Below are positions 1 to 5,414 of a stretch of DNA of 6,160 nucleotides, one piece after another; position 1 is the stretch's first letter; every line of letters begins with the position of its first letter. The notes beneath the pieces are model-generated. The model saw only the letters and a program-made list of their open reading frames with translations. It searched no databases and was not told where the DNA came from. Location of the stretch: positions 1 to 6,160 of the forward strand of contig PQAK01000199.1 of NCBI GenBank assembly GCA_003105225.1. Direction: 5' to 3'. A program made the position numbers and the translations under genes. The stretch is from Deltaproteobacteria bacterium. Its GTDB lineage: Bacteria > Desulfobacterota > Deferrimicrobia > Deferrimicrobiales > Deferrimicrobiaceae.

Positions 1-695
1 GACGCGACCGCCGGGCCGCAGATGATCAGCGGCGTCCGGGCCTCGTCGATGAGGATCGAGTCCACCTCGTCCACGATCGCGTAATGGAGCTCCCGCTGGA
101 CCATGTCCTCCAGCCGGAACTTCATGTTGTCGCGGAGGTAGTCGAAGCCGAACTCGTTGTTGGTCCCGTAGGTGATGTCGCAGGCGTAGGCGGCCTGGCG
201 CTCGTCGTCGTCCATCCCGTGGACGATGACGCCCACCGACATCCCCAGGAACCGGTAGATGCCCCCCATCCAGTCGGCGTCGCGCCGGGCCAGGTAGTCG
301 TTGACGGTGACGAGGTGCACCCCGCGGCCCGTGAGGGCGTTGAGGACGATGGGCAGGGTGGCCACGAGCGTCTTCCCCTCGCCGGTCCGCATCTCGGCGA
401 TCTTCCCCTCGTGGAGGACCACTCCGCCCACCAGCTGGACGTCGAAGTGGCGCATCGAGAGGACGCGTCGCGAGACTTCCCGGACCGTCGCGAAAACCTC
501 GGGCAGTATGGCGTCGAGGGGCTCGCCGTTCGCGATCCGCTGCCGGAACTCGGCCGCGCGCGCCGCCAGCCGGTCGTCGGGGAGGGCCGCCGCCTGCGGC
601 TCCAGCTCGTTGATCCGGCGGACGACGTGCCCGATCCGCTCCAGGACACGCTCGTTCTGCGTGCCGAACATCTTCTTGAGAAGGTTTTCGATCAT
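1..695 (-). CDS. secA: Protein translocase ATPase SecA, N-terminal part (truncated by window edge)
   Basis: SecA is the cytoplasmic motor that pushes preproteins through the SecYEG channel using ATP. The first 231 residues are visible; the rest (preprotein cross-linking domain, second nucleotide-binding fold, C-terminal tail) lies beyond the left edge. It begins MIENLLKKMFGTQNER, matching the usual SecA N-terminal helix. The Walker A loop RTGEGKT is at residues 103-109, the TVNDYLARRDADWM block follows at about 130-143, then YGTNNEFGFDYLRD at 176-189 and the Walker B/DEAD-like segment DEVDSILIDEARTPLI at 209-224. The serine common in LIISGP is a cysteine here (LIICGP), probably a harmless variant. 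The start is an ATG at 693-695, preceded by a modest GAGGA Shine-Dalgarno 10 bases upstream. It lies downstream of an M23 peptidase gene on the same strand, but an intrinsic terminator separates the two. Family assignment is essentially certain. Confidence 0.97.
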   Translation of the reverse strand, partial: MIENLLKKMFGTQNERVLERIGHVVRRINELEPQAAALPDDRLAARAAEFRQRIANGEPLDAILPEVFATVREVSRRVLSMRHFDVQLVGGVVLHEGKIAEMRTGEGKTLVATLPIVLNALTGRGVHLVTVNDYLARRDADWMGGIYRFLGMSVGVIVHGMDDDERQAAYACDITYGTNNEFGFDYLRDNMKFRLEDMVQRELHYAIVDEVDSILIDEARTPLIICGPAVA

Positions 696-722
696 GGGGT
701 CGTTGTCCTCGGGCCTGTTACC

Positions 723-728
723 ATTCTA
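723..728 (-). promoter_or_regulatory. Possible -10 element for secA
   Basis: On the minus strand TAGAAT lies about 28 bases upstream of the secA ATG, just after the terminator of the preceding gene. It matches five of six bases of the sigma70 -10 consensus. No good -35 hexamer is visible at 16-18 bases upstream, because that position falls inside the terminator hairpin. The argument for a promoter here is mainly that secA follows a terminator. Weak call. Confidence 0.25.
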
Positions 729-732
729 TGCC

Positions 733-754
733 AAAAAAAATGCCCCTGCGGGGC
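733..754 (-). terminator. Intrinsic terminator after the M23 peptidase gene
   Basis: Read on the minus strand, a perfect GCCCC-GCA-GGGGC hairpin (742-754) is followed, after one A, by eight consecutive T residues (733-740). It sits 45 bases beyond the peptidase stop codon and ahead of secA. The stem is short (5 bp) but entirely G/C, and the T-run is long in an otherwise G/C-rich region. This fits a Rho-independent terminator, possibly leaky into secA. Confidence 0.75.
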
Positions 755-798
755 GGCTCCCCCGGGGGCGCGCCGGATCCCGAGCGGGGCGGCAGCTC

Positions 799-1704
799 CT
801 AATTATTGAGGAAGCGGGACGGGTTCACCGCGAGGCCGTTCACGTGGACCTCGAAATGGAGATGGGGCCCGGTGGTCCGGCCGGTATCCCCCACCGTGCC
901 GAGGGGGTCTCCCTTTTCCACCATGTCGCCCACCGCCACCTGCCGTTCCCGCAGGTGCGCGTAAAGCGACCGGTAGCCGTATCCATGCTCCAGGACGACG
1001 ATGTTGCCGAAGAGCGATTCGTACCCGCTGCGCACCACCTTGCCCGCGGCGGCCGCCCGAACCGGGGCGCCCGGCCGGGCGAAGATATCCAGGCCGTGGT
1101 GGAACACCGGGGTGTCCGTGAAGGGGGAGGTGCGGACCCCGAATCCCGAGGAAAGGATCCCGTGAACCGGCCAGAGGGCGGGGATGCTCGAAAGGACGAT
1201 CCGGCGGCTGTCCAGCCGCTCCGCGATCCTTTCCAGGTCCTTGACGTCGACGAGGACGGCCTTTCGCAGCTGCTCGAACCGAAGGTCCAGCAGGCGGTCG
1301 AGACGGGAGGCGACGGCGGCCTCATGGGTTTCCGTCCCCCCGATGCCTGCCGGCCGGTCCGTCTTCGCGGCGTCGGCCGGGCGCAGCGACTGGTTGATCC
1401 GGGCCAGCGATCGAACGCGCTCGTCGATGGCCCGGAGCCGCTCCACTTCCGTATCCAGGCTCTCGAACTTGGAATACAGGTTGTACAGCGTGAGGTTCTG
1501 CTCGCTGACGCGTTGGCGGAGCATGCTCAAGTCCCTGAGTTTGGACAGGTTTTCCCGGTAATCGTAGAGGAAATGGGTGGCCGCGAAGAACAGGAGCGCA
1601 AGGGTCGCCACGGTCGCCATCAGCCCGGTCCGCCCGATGTGGAACTCGCGGGAGCGCTCGCCGTAGCCGATCCGCAACGATACCGTGTGCCGCTCGCGCA
1701 CCAA
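799..1704 (-). CDS. Membrane-anchored M23 family (LytM-like) metallopeptidase
   Basis: Probable zinc endopeptidase acting on peptidoglycan cross-links in the periplasm. The 301 residues divide into a short basic cytoplasmic N-terminus (1-26), one hydrophobic membrane segment (about 27-47), a charged heptad-like region likely to form a coiled coil (about 50-107), a linker, and a C-terminal M23 domain (about 178-301). The M23 domain keeps all expected residues: HxGxD at H202/D206 and HLH at 281-283 (H202, D206 and H283 as zinc ligands; H250 in YAH and H281 as catalytic histidines, by analogy with LytM). It should therefore be active, unlike degenerate EnvC/NlpD-type activators. The apparent start is TTG at 1702-1704, with GTG directly after at 1699-1701; a GGGAGG ribosome site lies 10 bases before the TTG, and a second purine run (GAGGGGA) abuts the start, so the choice of start is uncertain by one codon. 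It has its own promoter and terminator and precedes secA. Whether it acts on the wall or in divisome regulation cannot be told from sequence. Confidence 0.93.
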   Translation of the reverse strand: MVRERHTVSLRIGYGERSREFHIGRTGLMATVATLALLFFAATHFLYDYRENLSKLRDLSMLRQRVSEQNLTLYNLYSKFESLDTEVERLRAIDERVRSLARINQSLRPADAAKTDRPAGIGGTETHEAAVASRLDRLLDLRFEQLRKAVLVDVKDLERIAERLDSRRIVLSSIPALWPVHGILSSGFGVRTSPFTDTPVFHHGLDIFARPGAPVRAAAAGKVVRSGYESLFGNIVVLEHGYGYRSLYAHLRERQVAVGDMVEKGDPLGTVGDTGRTTGPHLHFEVHVNGLAVNPSRFLNN

Positions 1705-1743
1705 TCCCCTCGTGCCTCCCTGGGCCGAAAAAGTAGAACGGTA

Positions 1744-1773
1744 ACCGTATCACAGAAGACCGGATGGTGTCAA
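1744..1773 (-). promoter_or_regulatory. Sigma70-type promoter of the M23 peptidase gene
   Basis: The minus strand carries a consensus -35 TTGACA (1768-1773), an 18-base spacer and a -10 TACGGT (1744-1749). This predicts a transcript start near 1736, about 30 bases before the peptidase start codon. The -35 is perfect; the -10 matches the key first, second and last positions (TA...T). The location is right for the downstream gene. An 11-bp palindrome overlaps the -10 (1738-1748). Confidence 0.55.
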
Positions 1774-1780
1774 TCCAACG

Positions 1781-1797
1781 AAAACGATTGAAAATCG
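1781..1797 (-). terminator. Weak candidate terminator after the zinc-ribbon gene
   Basis: On the minus strand CGATT-TTC-AATCG (1785-1797) is followed by TTTT (1781-1784), 23 bases past the stop codon of the zinc-ribbon gene and just upstream of the peptidase promoter. The stem is only 5 bp with three A/T pairs and the T-run is short. It could at best be a weak terminator. Confidence 0.25.
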
Positions 1798-1819
1798 GCA
1801 GGTTACGTATATTTTCCGT

Positions 1820-2005
1820 CTACCCTACGGCCCTTTTCTTGGGCTTCTTGTCCATCCCCCGGTTCTTTGCGACCACCGGGTCCACGATTTCGCCGCAGTT
1901 CAGGCATCTCCAGGCATAGAAAAGATCGAGCATGTCCTGGAACCGCTCGTATACCATCACCCCGTTGCACCGGGGGCACCTGACCGGGTGGCTCGAAGTC
2001 GGCAT
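1820..2005 (-). CDS. Small CxxC...CxxC zinc-ribbon protein
   Basis: A 61-residue protein of unknown function. Two knuckles, CPRC (C10, C13) and CLNC (C34, C37), are separated by 20 residues and form one plausible zinc ribbon. Between them lies an aromatic and acidic stretch (ERFQDMLDLFYAW), and the C-terminus is a basic tail (KNRGMDKKPKKR) that could contact nucleic acid. CLNCGEIVDP after the second knuckle resembles small uncharacterised zinc-ribbon proteins that I recall from Geobacter-type bacteria. The start is the ATG at 2003-2005, preceded by a good AAGGAG site 6 bases upstream. It is divergent from the motor ATPase gene, with 120 bases between the starts, and lies upstream of the peptidase gene on the same strand. 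A regulatory or RNA/DNA-binding role is possible, but nothing in the sequence shows it. Confidence 0.82.
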   Translation of the reverse strand: MPTSSHPVRCPRCNGVMVYERFQDMLDLFYAWRCLNCGEIVDPVVAKNRGMDKKPKKRAVG

Positions 2006-2085
2006 CTTCCGCTCCTTCCGCCTGTTCGATGCCGGGCCGGGTTAGGGGTTTCGCGGCAATTTGTCGGCCGGGCCAGAAATATTTT

Positions 2086-2094
2086 TGTTAAAAT
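2086..2094 (+). promoter_or_regulatory. Extended -10 promoter candidate for the motor ATPase gene
   Basis: The plus strand reads TGTTAAAAT, a TGn extended -10 motif joined to TAAAAT (2089-2094, five of six consensus bases). It sits in the only A/T-rich patch of the 120-bp divergent intergenic region. A transcript start near 2101 would leave a leader of about 25 bases with the ribosome site at 2113-2118. No good -35 is found at normal spacing, which is acceptable for extended -10 promoters. I found no convincing promoter for the divergent zinc-ribbon gene in the same gap. Confidence 0.45.
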
Positions 2095-2125
2095 GCTTCG
2101 GCGGATTCAAGGAAAGGATTGCGGG

Positions 2126-4018
2126 ATGACGAAGAAGCGGCTGGGGGAGCTTCTCGTGGAAACGGGTCTCCTGACGGAGGAGAACCTTACGCGGGCGCTC
2201 ACCGACCAGCGGTCCATGCGGGGGAAGCTCGGGGAGGTGATCGTCACCCTGGGGATGGCCACCGAAGAGGAAATCGCCCAGGCGTTGTCCATCCAGCTCG
2301 GGATTCCCTTCATCTCGCTCCAGCAGACCCCCGTGGAACCGCACGCGATCGAGCTGATCACCGAAAAAGTGGCCCGGAAACACCTGATTCTCCCGATCTC
2401 GATCGAGCAGAAGGACCTCCATCTCGCCATGGCGGATCCCTTGAGCTTCGAGGCCTTCGAGGACGTCCGGTTCGCCTCCGGGTACACCATCAAGCCCGCC
2501 ATCGCCACCCGGACCGACATCCTGTGGGGGATCGACCAGCATTACCACCTGGGCTCGTCCTTGAGCACCATCGTCAAGGACATCGCGGAGGAGCGATCCG
2601 TCGAAGTCGTCCAGGAACGCAAGGAGGGGGACTCGAGGGACACCGACGACCTCCGGAAGAAGTCCGAGGCCGCCCCCGTCATCCGGATGGTGAACCTGAT
2701 CGTCGCCGAGGCGGTCGACCAGGGGGCCTCCGACATCCACGTCGAGCCGACCAAGGCGAACCTCCAGATCCGGAACCGCGTCGACGGGATCCTCCGGAAG
2801 ACGATGGACCTTCCGAAGTGGGTCCAGGGGGCGGTCATCTCGCGGATCAAGATCATGGCGAAGATGGACATCGCCGAGAAGCGGCTCCCGCAGGACGGCC
2901 GGATCGGCGTCCGGGTGGGATCGAAGGGCCTCGACCTCCGGGTCTCCACGATGCCGGCGTCTTTCGGGGAAAAGGTGGTCATCCGGATCCTGGACTCCGC
3001 CAACTCCCAGATCCCCCTCGACGGGATGGGGATGGACCCCGGGGAACTGGAACAGATGGACGCGCTGATCCGCAGGCCCCAGGGGATCCTGCTCGTCACC
3101 GGGCCGACCGGCTCCGGAAAGACGACCACCCTCTACAGCGTCCTCAACCGGATCAAGAGCGTGGAACGGAACATTACGACGATCGAGGACCCGATCGAGT
3201 ACGAGCTCCACGGCGTCAACCAGGTGGCGATCCAGGAAAAGATCGGGATGACCTTCGCCTCGACCCTCCGGGCGATGCTCCGCCAGGACCCGGACGTCAT
3301 CATGGTCGGGGAAATGCGGGACATCGAGACGGTCACGATCGCGATGCAGGCCGCGCTGACCGGCCACCTCGTCTTCTCGACGATCCATACGAACAGCGCC
3401 GCGGCCACGATCACGCGGCTGCGGAACCTGGGAGCGCCCTCGTACCTCGTCGCCTCCACCATCAACTGCATCGTGGCCCAGCGGCTGGTGCGCGTCATCT
3501 GCGCGAAATGCCGGGCGCCATACGAGCCGGGAGAGCAGGACCTCGCGCGGCTCGGCTTGAAGCGGAACCCGGGAGAGGTGTCCTTCTACCGCGGGGAAGG
3601 GTGTCCGTCCTGCGGCGGGACCGGATACCGGGGCAGGACCGGGGTCTTCGAGATCCTCCCGTTCACCCGCCAGATCCGCGACCTCGTGGTCGCGAACGCG
3701 TCCGAAACCGACATCCGGCAGCAGGCGGTCGCGGCGGGGATGAAGACGCTTGCGCGTTCGGCGCTGGAAAAGGTGAAAACGGGAATCACCACGCTCGACG
3801 AGATGTACCGGGTGGTGGAAACCGAGGAGGATTTCGGGACCGCCTGCCCCTCGTGCAGGAAGTCGCTGGAGCCGGGGTTCATCATGTGCCCGGAGTGCGG
3901 CCGTTCGCTGCAGTCCACCTGCCCCGCCTGCCGGAAGATGGTCTCCCCCGACTGGAAATTCTGCCCTTACTGCCGGCACGACTCCCTGAAACCGGCTTCC
4001 GGCAGGTCGTTCGCCTGA
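2126..4018 (+). CDS. GspE/PilB/MshE-family secretion or pilus motor ATPase with C-terminal double zinc ribbon
   Basis: A 630-residue hexameric AAA-like ATPase of the type that powers assembly of type IV pili, MSHA-type pili or type II secretion pseudopili from the cytoplasmic face of the inner membrane. Residues 5-28 and 34-57 match the tandem MshEN cyclic-di-GMP motif exactly in spacing, and the rest of that N-domain runs to about 150. A charged linker (about 165-195) leads to the core: Walker A GPTGSGKT at 326-333, Asp box TIEDPIEYE near 352-360, Walker B DPDVIMVGEMRD at 388-399 (E396 catalytic) and His box TGHLVFSTIHTN at 412-423. The C2 zinc tetracysteine is C459/C462/C493/C496. PilB-type proteins normally end near 565-570; here an extension carries eight more cysteines (574-616). 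The start is ATG at 2126, with AAAGGA 7 bases upstream; the frame is open back to 1988, but that stretch has no homology and overlaps the divergent gene's start. No other pilus or secretion gene is in the window, so pilB, gspE and mshE cannot be separated. Confidence 0.94.
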   Translation: MTKKRLGELLVETGLLTEENLTRALTDQRSMRGKLGEVIVTLGMATEEEIAQALSIQLGIPFISLQQTPVEPHAIELITEKVARKHLILPISIEQKDLHLAMADPLSFEAFEDVRFASGYTIKPAIATRTDILWGIDQHYHLGSSLSTIVKDIAEERSVEVVQERKEGDSRDTDDLRKKSEAAPVIRMVNLIVAEAVDQGASDIHVEPTKANLQIRNRVDGILRKTMDLPKWVQGAVISRIKIMAKMDIAEKRLPQDGRIGVRVGSKGLDLRVSTMPASFGEKVVIRILDSANSQIPLDGMGMDPGELEQMDALIRRPQGILLVTGPTGSGKTTTLYSVLNRIKSVERNITTIEDPIEYELHGVNQVAIQEKIGMTFASTLRAMLRQDPDVIMVGEMRDIETVTIAMQAALTGHLVFSTIHTNSAAATITRLRNLGAPSYLVASTINCIVAQRLVRVICAKCRAPYEPGEQDLARLGLKRNPGEVSFYRGEGCPSCGGTGYRGRTGVFEILPFTRQIRDLVVANASETDIRQQAVAAGMKTLARSALEKVKTGITTLDEMYRVVETEEDFGTACPSCRKSLEPGFIMCPECGRSLQSTCPACRKMVSPDWKFCPYCRHDSLKPASGRSFA

Positions 4019-4036
4019 GGGGAACGCCTCAGGCGA
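4011..4036. terminator. Bidirectional hairpin terminator shared by convergent genes
   Basis: A perfect 10-bp inverted repeat (TCGCCTGAGG at 4011-4020, CCTCAGGCGA at 4027-4036) with a 6-base loop lies at the junction of the convergent ATPase and YtxH genes. One arm contains the ATPase stop codon (TGA, 4016-4018); the other contains the complement of the YtxH stop (4029-4031). The plus-strand exit has only a weak T-run (CTTTT at 4040-4044) and the minus-strand exit has none. It may work poorly as a classical intrinsic terminator, or mainly as a 3'-end stability hairpin. Confidence 0.6.
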
Positions 4037-4376
4037 TCAGCTTTTCCAGCCTCGTCCGCTGCTTTTCGAGCTTCCGCTGCCCTTCCTCGAGAACGCCGAT
4101 CAATTCCTTTTTGGCATCGTAGGCCAGGTCCTTCCCCTGCCCGAGGATGCCCTCGGCCTTCTCCCCGACCGCATCGACCATCTCGGAGACGGATTCGGAG
4201 AATTCCCCGACGACCCCTTCCGCCTTGCGCCCCGCCTTTTTCGCATACCGGGCGAGGTCTTTCCGCGTGTCCCTGCCGGACTGCGGCGCCAGCAGCAGCG
4301 CGACGCCCGCCCCCAGGAGCGCCCCAGCCGTCAACAGGAGAGTGCCCGTCACCACACCGTTCCCGCTCCGTTCCAT
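4029..4376 (-). CDS. YtxH domain (GvpP-like) single-pass membrane protein
   Basis: A 115-residue protein of the YtxH family, which is widespread and often linked to general stress but has no defined biochemical role. It has a glycine-rich hydrophobic segment (about 8-30), followed at once by the family hallmark LLAPQSGRDTRKDL (28-41). The remaining residues (42-115) are a long lysine/glutamate-rich amphipathic helix likely to form a coiled coil. There is no cleavable signal peptide; the N-terminus is short and the helical tail is probably cytoplasmic. The start is the ATG at 4374-4376, with a strong GGAGGT site 5 bases upstream. It lies 66 bases downstream of dppF on the same strand and is convergent with the ATPase gene, 10 bases apart. 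No clear terminator separates it from dppF, so it may be read through from the transporter operon as well as from a local promoter. Confidence 0.88.
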   Translation of the reverse strand: MERSGNGVVTGTLLLTAGALLGAGVALLLAPQSGRDTRKDLARYAKKAGRKAEGVVGEFSESVSEMVDAVGEKAEGILGQGKDLAYDAKKELIGVLEEGQRKLEKQRTRLEKLIA

Positions 4377-4397
4377 AGCGCACCTCCCGGTTTTTCA

Positions 4398-4423
4398 GAT
4401 TCGATTACAGTATACCGCGAATC
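4398..4423. promoter_or_regulatory. Inverted repeat spanning a candidate -10 upstream of the YtxH gene
   Basis: GATTCG (4398-4403) and CGAATC (4418-4423) form a perfect 6-bp inverted repeat with a 14-base gap. Within the gap the minus strand reads TATACT (4409-4414), five of six consensus -10 bases, about 33 bases before the YtxH start codon. No convincing -35 is seen. The repeat lacks a following T-run on either strand, so it is not a terminator for dppF; an operator at a weak promoter is the better reading. Confidence 0.3.
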
Positions 4424-4442
4424 CGATTTCGGGGAGGCCGGG

Positions 4443-5414
4443 CTAGACGAAGTGGCAGGCGGTGAGGCGGCCGGGCGCGGATTCCCGCAGAAGGGGACAG
4501 ACTTCCTCGCAGACCTTCTGCGCCAGGAAGCAGCGGGTGTGGAACCGGCAGCCGGGGGGAGGCGCGACCGGGCTCGGGATCTCGCCCCGCAGCACGATAT
4601 TTTCCCGCGGGGTTCCGCCGAGCATCGGGACGGCCGACAGCAGGCTGCGGGTGTACGGGTGCAGCGGCCCGCGGAACAGGTCTTCCGCGGGGGAAACCTC
4701 CATCAGCTTCCCGAGGTACATCACCGCCACGATGTCGCTCATGTGGCGGATCACCCGGAGGTCGTGGGAGATGAACAGGTAGGCCATCCCGTACTCTTCC
4801 TGGATGTCCTTGAGCAGGTTCAGGATCTGCGCCTGCACCGAAACGTCCAGCGCGGACACCGGCTCATCCGCGACGACCAGCCCGGGCGACAGGGCGATCG
4901 CCCGCGCGATCCCGATGCGCTGCCGCTGCCCCCCGGAAAATTCGTGCGGGTACTTGTCGGCCGCATCCGGGGACAGCCCGACGCGCGCCAGCAGGCGCGC
5001 CGCCTTCTCCCGGATCTCCTCCCGGCCTCCCATGCCGTGCACCCGCCAGCCCTCCCCGACGATGTCGCGAACCCGCATCCGGGGATTGAGCGACGAATAC
5101 GGGTCCTGGAAGATGATCTGCATGCTCCTGCGCGTCCGGCGCAGCTCCTCGCCGGACAGGCGGGTGATATCGGTCCCCTCGAACCGGATCCTTCCCCCGT
5201 CGGGAGCGATGAGGCGAAGCGCCACGCGGCCGAGAGTGGTCTTGCCGCACCCCGACTCCCCCACCAGCCCCACCGTCTTGCCGTAAGGGACGTCGATGGA
5301 CACTCCGTCGATCGCGTGGACCTTGAGCATCTCCCGGGAAAAGAAGGACTGCCTCACCGGGAAGTGCTTGTAGATGTTCACCAGGGAGAGGAGCGCCGCG
5401 TTTCCGCCGTTCAT
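4443..5414 (-). CDS. dppF: Peptide/nickel-type ABC importer ATPase subunit, DppF/OppF class
   Basis: A 323-residue cytoplasmic ATPase, one of two non-identical nucleotide-binding subunits energising a dipeptide/oligopeptide (or nickel) importer. All motor elements are intact: Walker A GESGCGKT (52-59), Q-loop FQDPYSSLNP (Q103), signature FSGGQRQR (159-166), Walker B LVVADEP (D183, E184), D-loop SALD and switch histidine H217. The C-terminal oligopeptide/dipeptide transporter domain begins at the HPYT motif (252-255) and carries a cysteine set, C289, C295, C302, C306 and C320, in the region where members of this family can hold an iron-sulfur cluster. The ATG (5412-5414) overlaps the stop of the upstream subunit gene as ATGA, with GGAGGG 5 bases upstream, indicating translational coupling. 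The frame stays open far upstream, but only because of high G+C. Substrate is undetermined: the binding protein and permeases are outside the window, so oppF is an equal possibility. Confidence 0.93.
   Translation of the reverse strand: MNGGNAALLSLVNIYKHFPVRQSFFSREMLKVHAIDGVSIDVPYGKTVGLVGESGCGKTTLGRVALRLIAPDGGRIRFEGTDITRLSGEELRRTRRSMQIIFQDPYSSLNPRMRVRDIVGEGWRVHGMGGREEIREKAARLLARVGLSPDAADKYPHEFSGGQRQRIGIARAIALSPGLVVADEPVSALDVSVQAQILNLLKDIQEEYGMAYLFISHDLRVIRHMSDIVAVMYLGKLMEVSPAEDLFRGPLHPYTRSLLSAVPMLGGTPRENIVLRGEIPSPVAPPPGCRFHTRCFLAQKVCEEVCPLLRESAPGRLTACHFV

Noticed and set aside
759..768. CCCCCGGGGG palindrome between the M23 gene and its terminator
   Set aside because: It has no loop and cannot form a simple hairpin; most likely chance in G/C-rich sequence, although it could extend structure around the nearby terminator.
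301..1791. Long plus-strand open frame (496 codons) opposite secA and the M23 peptidase
   Set aside because: It is antisense to two clearly homologous genes, its product is rich in low-complexity Arg/Gly/Pro/Ser, and it crosses the terminator and promoter regions; a by-product of high G+C.
2061..2066. TTGTCG as a -35 for the ATPase promoter
   Set aside because: The gap to TAAAAT is 22 bases, too long for a normal sigma70 promoter; the extended -10 explanation is preferred.
1988..2125. 46-residue N-terminal extension of the motor ATPase
   Set aside because: It overlaps the start of the divergent zinc-ribbon gene and covers the promoter candidate, whereas the ATG at 2126 has a good ribosome site and begins right at the conserved MshEN motif.
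2042..3979. Long minus-strand open frame (645 codons) opposite the motor ATPase gene
   Set aside because: The translation is an Asp/Arg/Leu/Gly-rich mirror of the ATPase codons with no recognisable domain; the sense frame holds every expected ATPase motif.
2119..4122. Alternative plus-strand frame overlapping the ATPase gene (667 codons)
   Set aside because: Composition is almost entirely Arg, Gly, Asp, Pro and Ala, with no motif; it extends past the hairpin into the convergent gene. An out-of-frame shadow.
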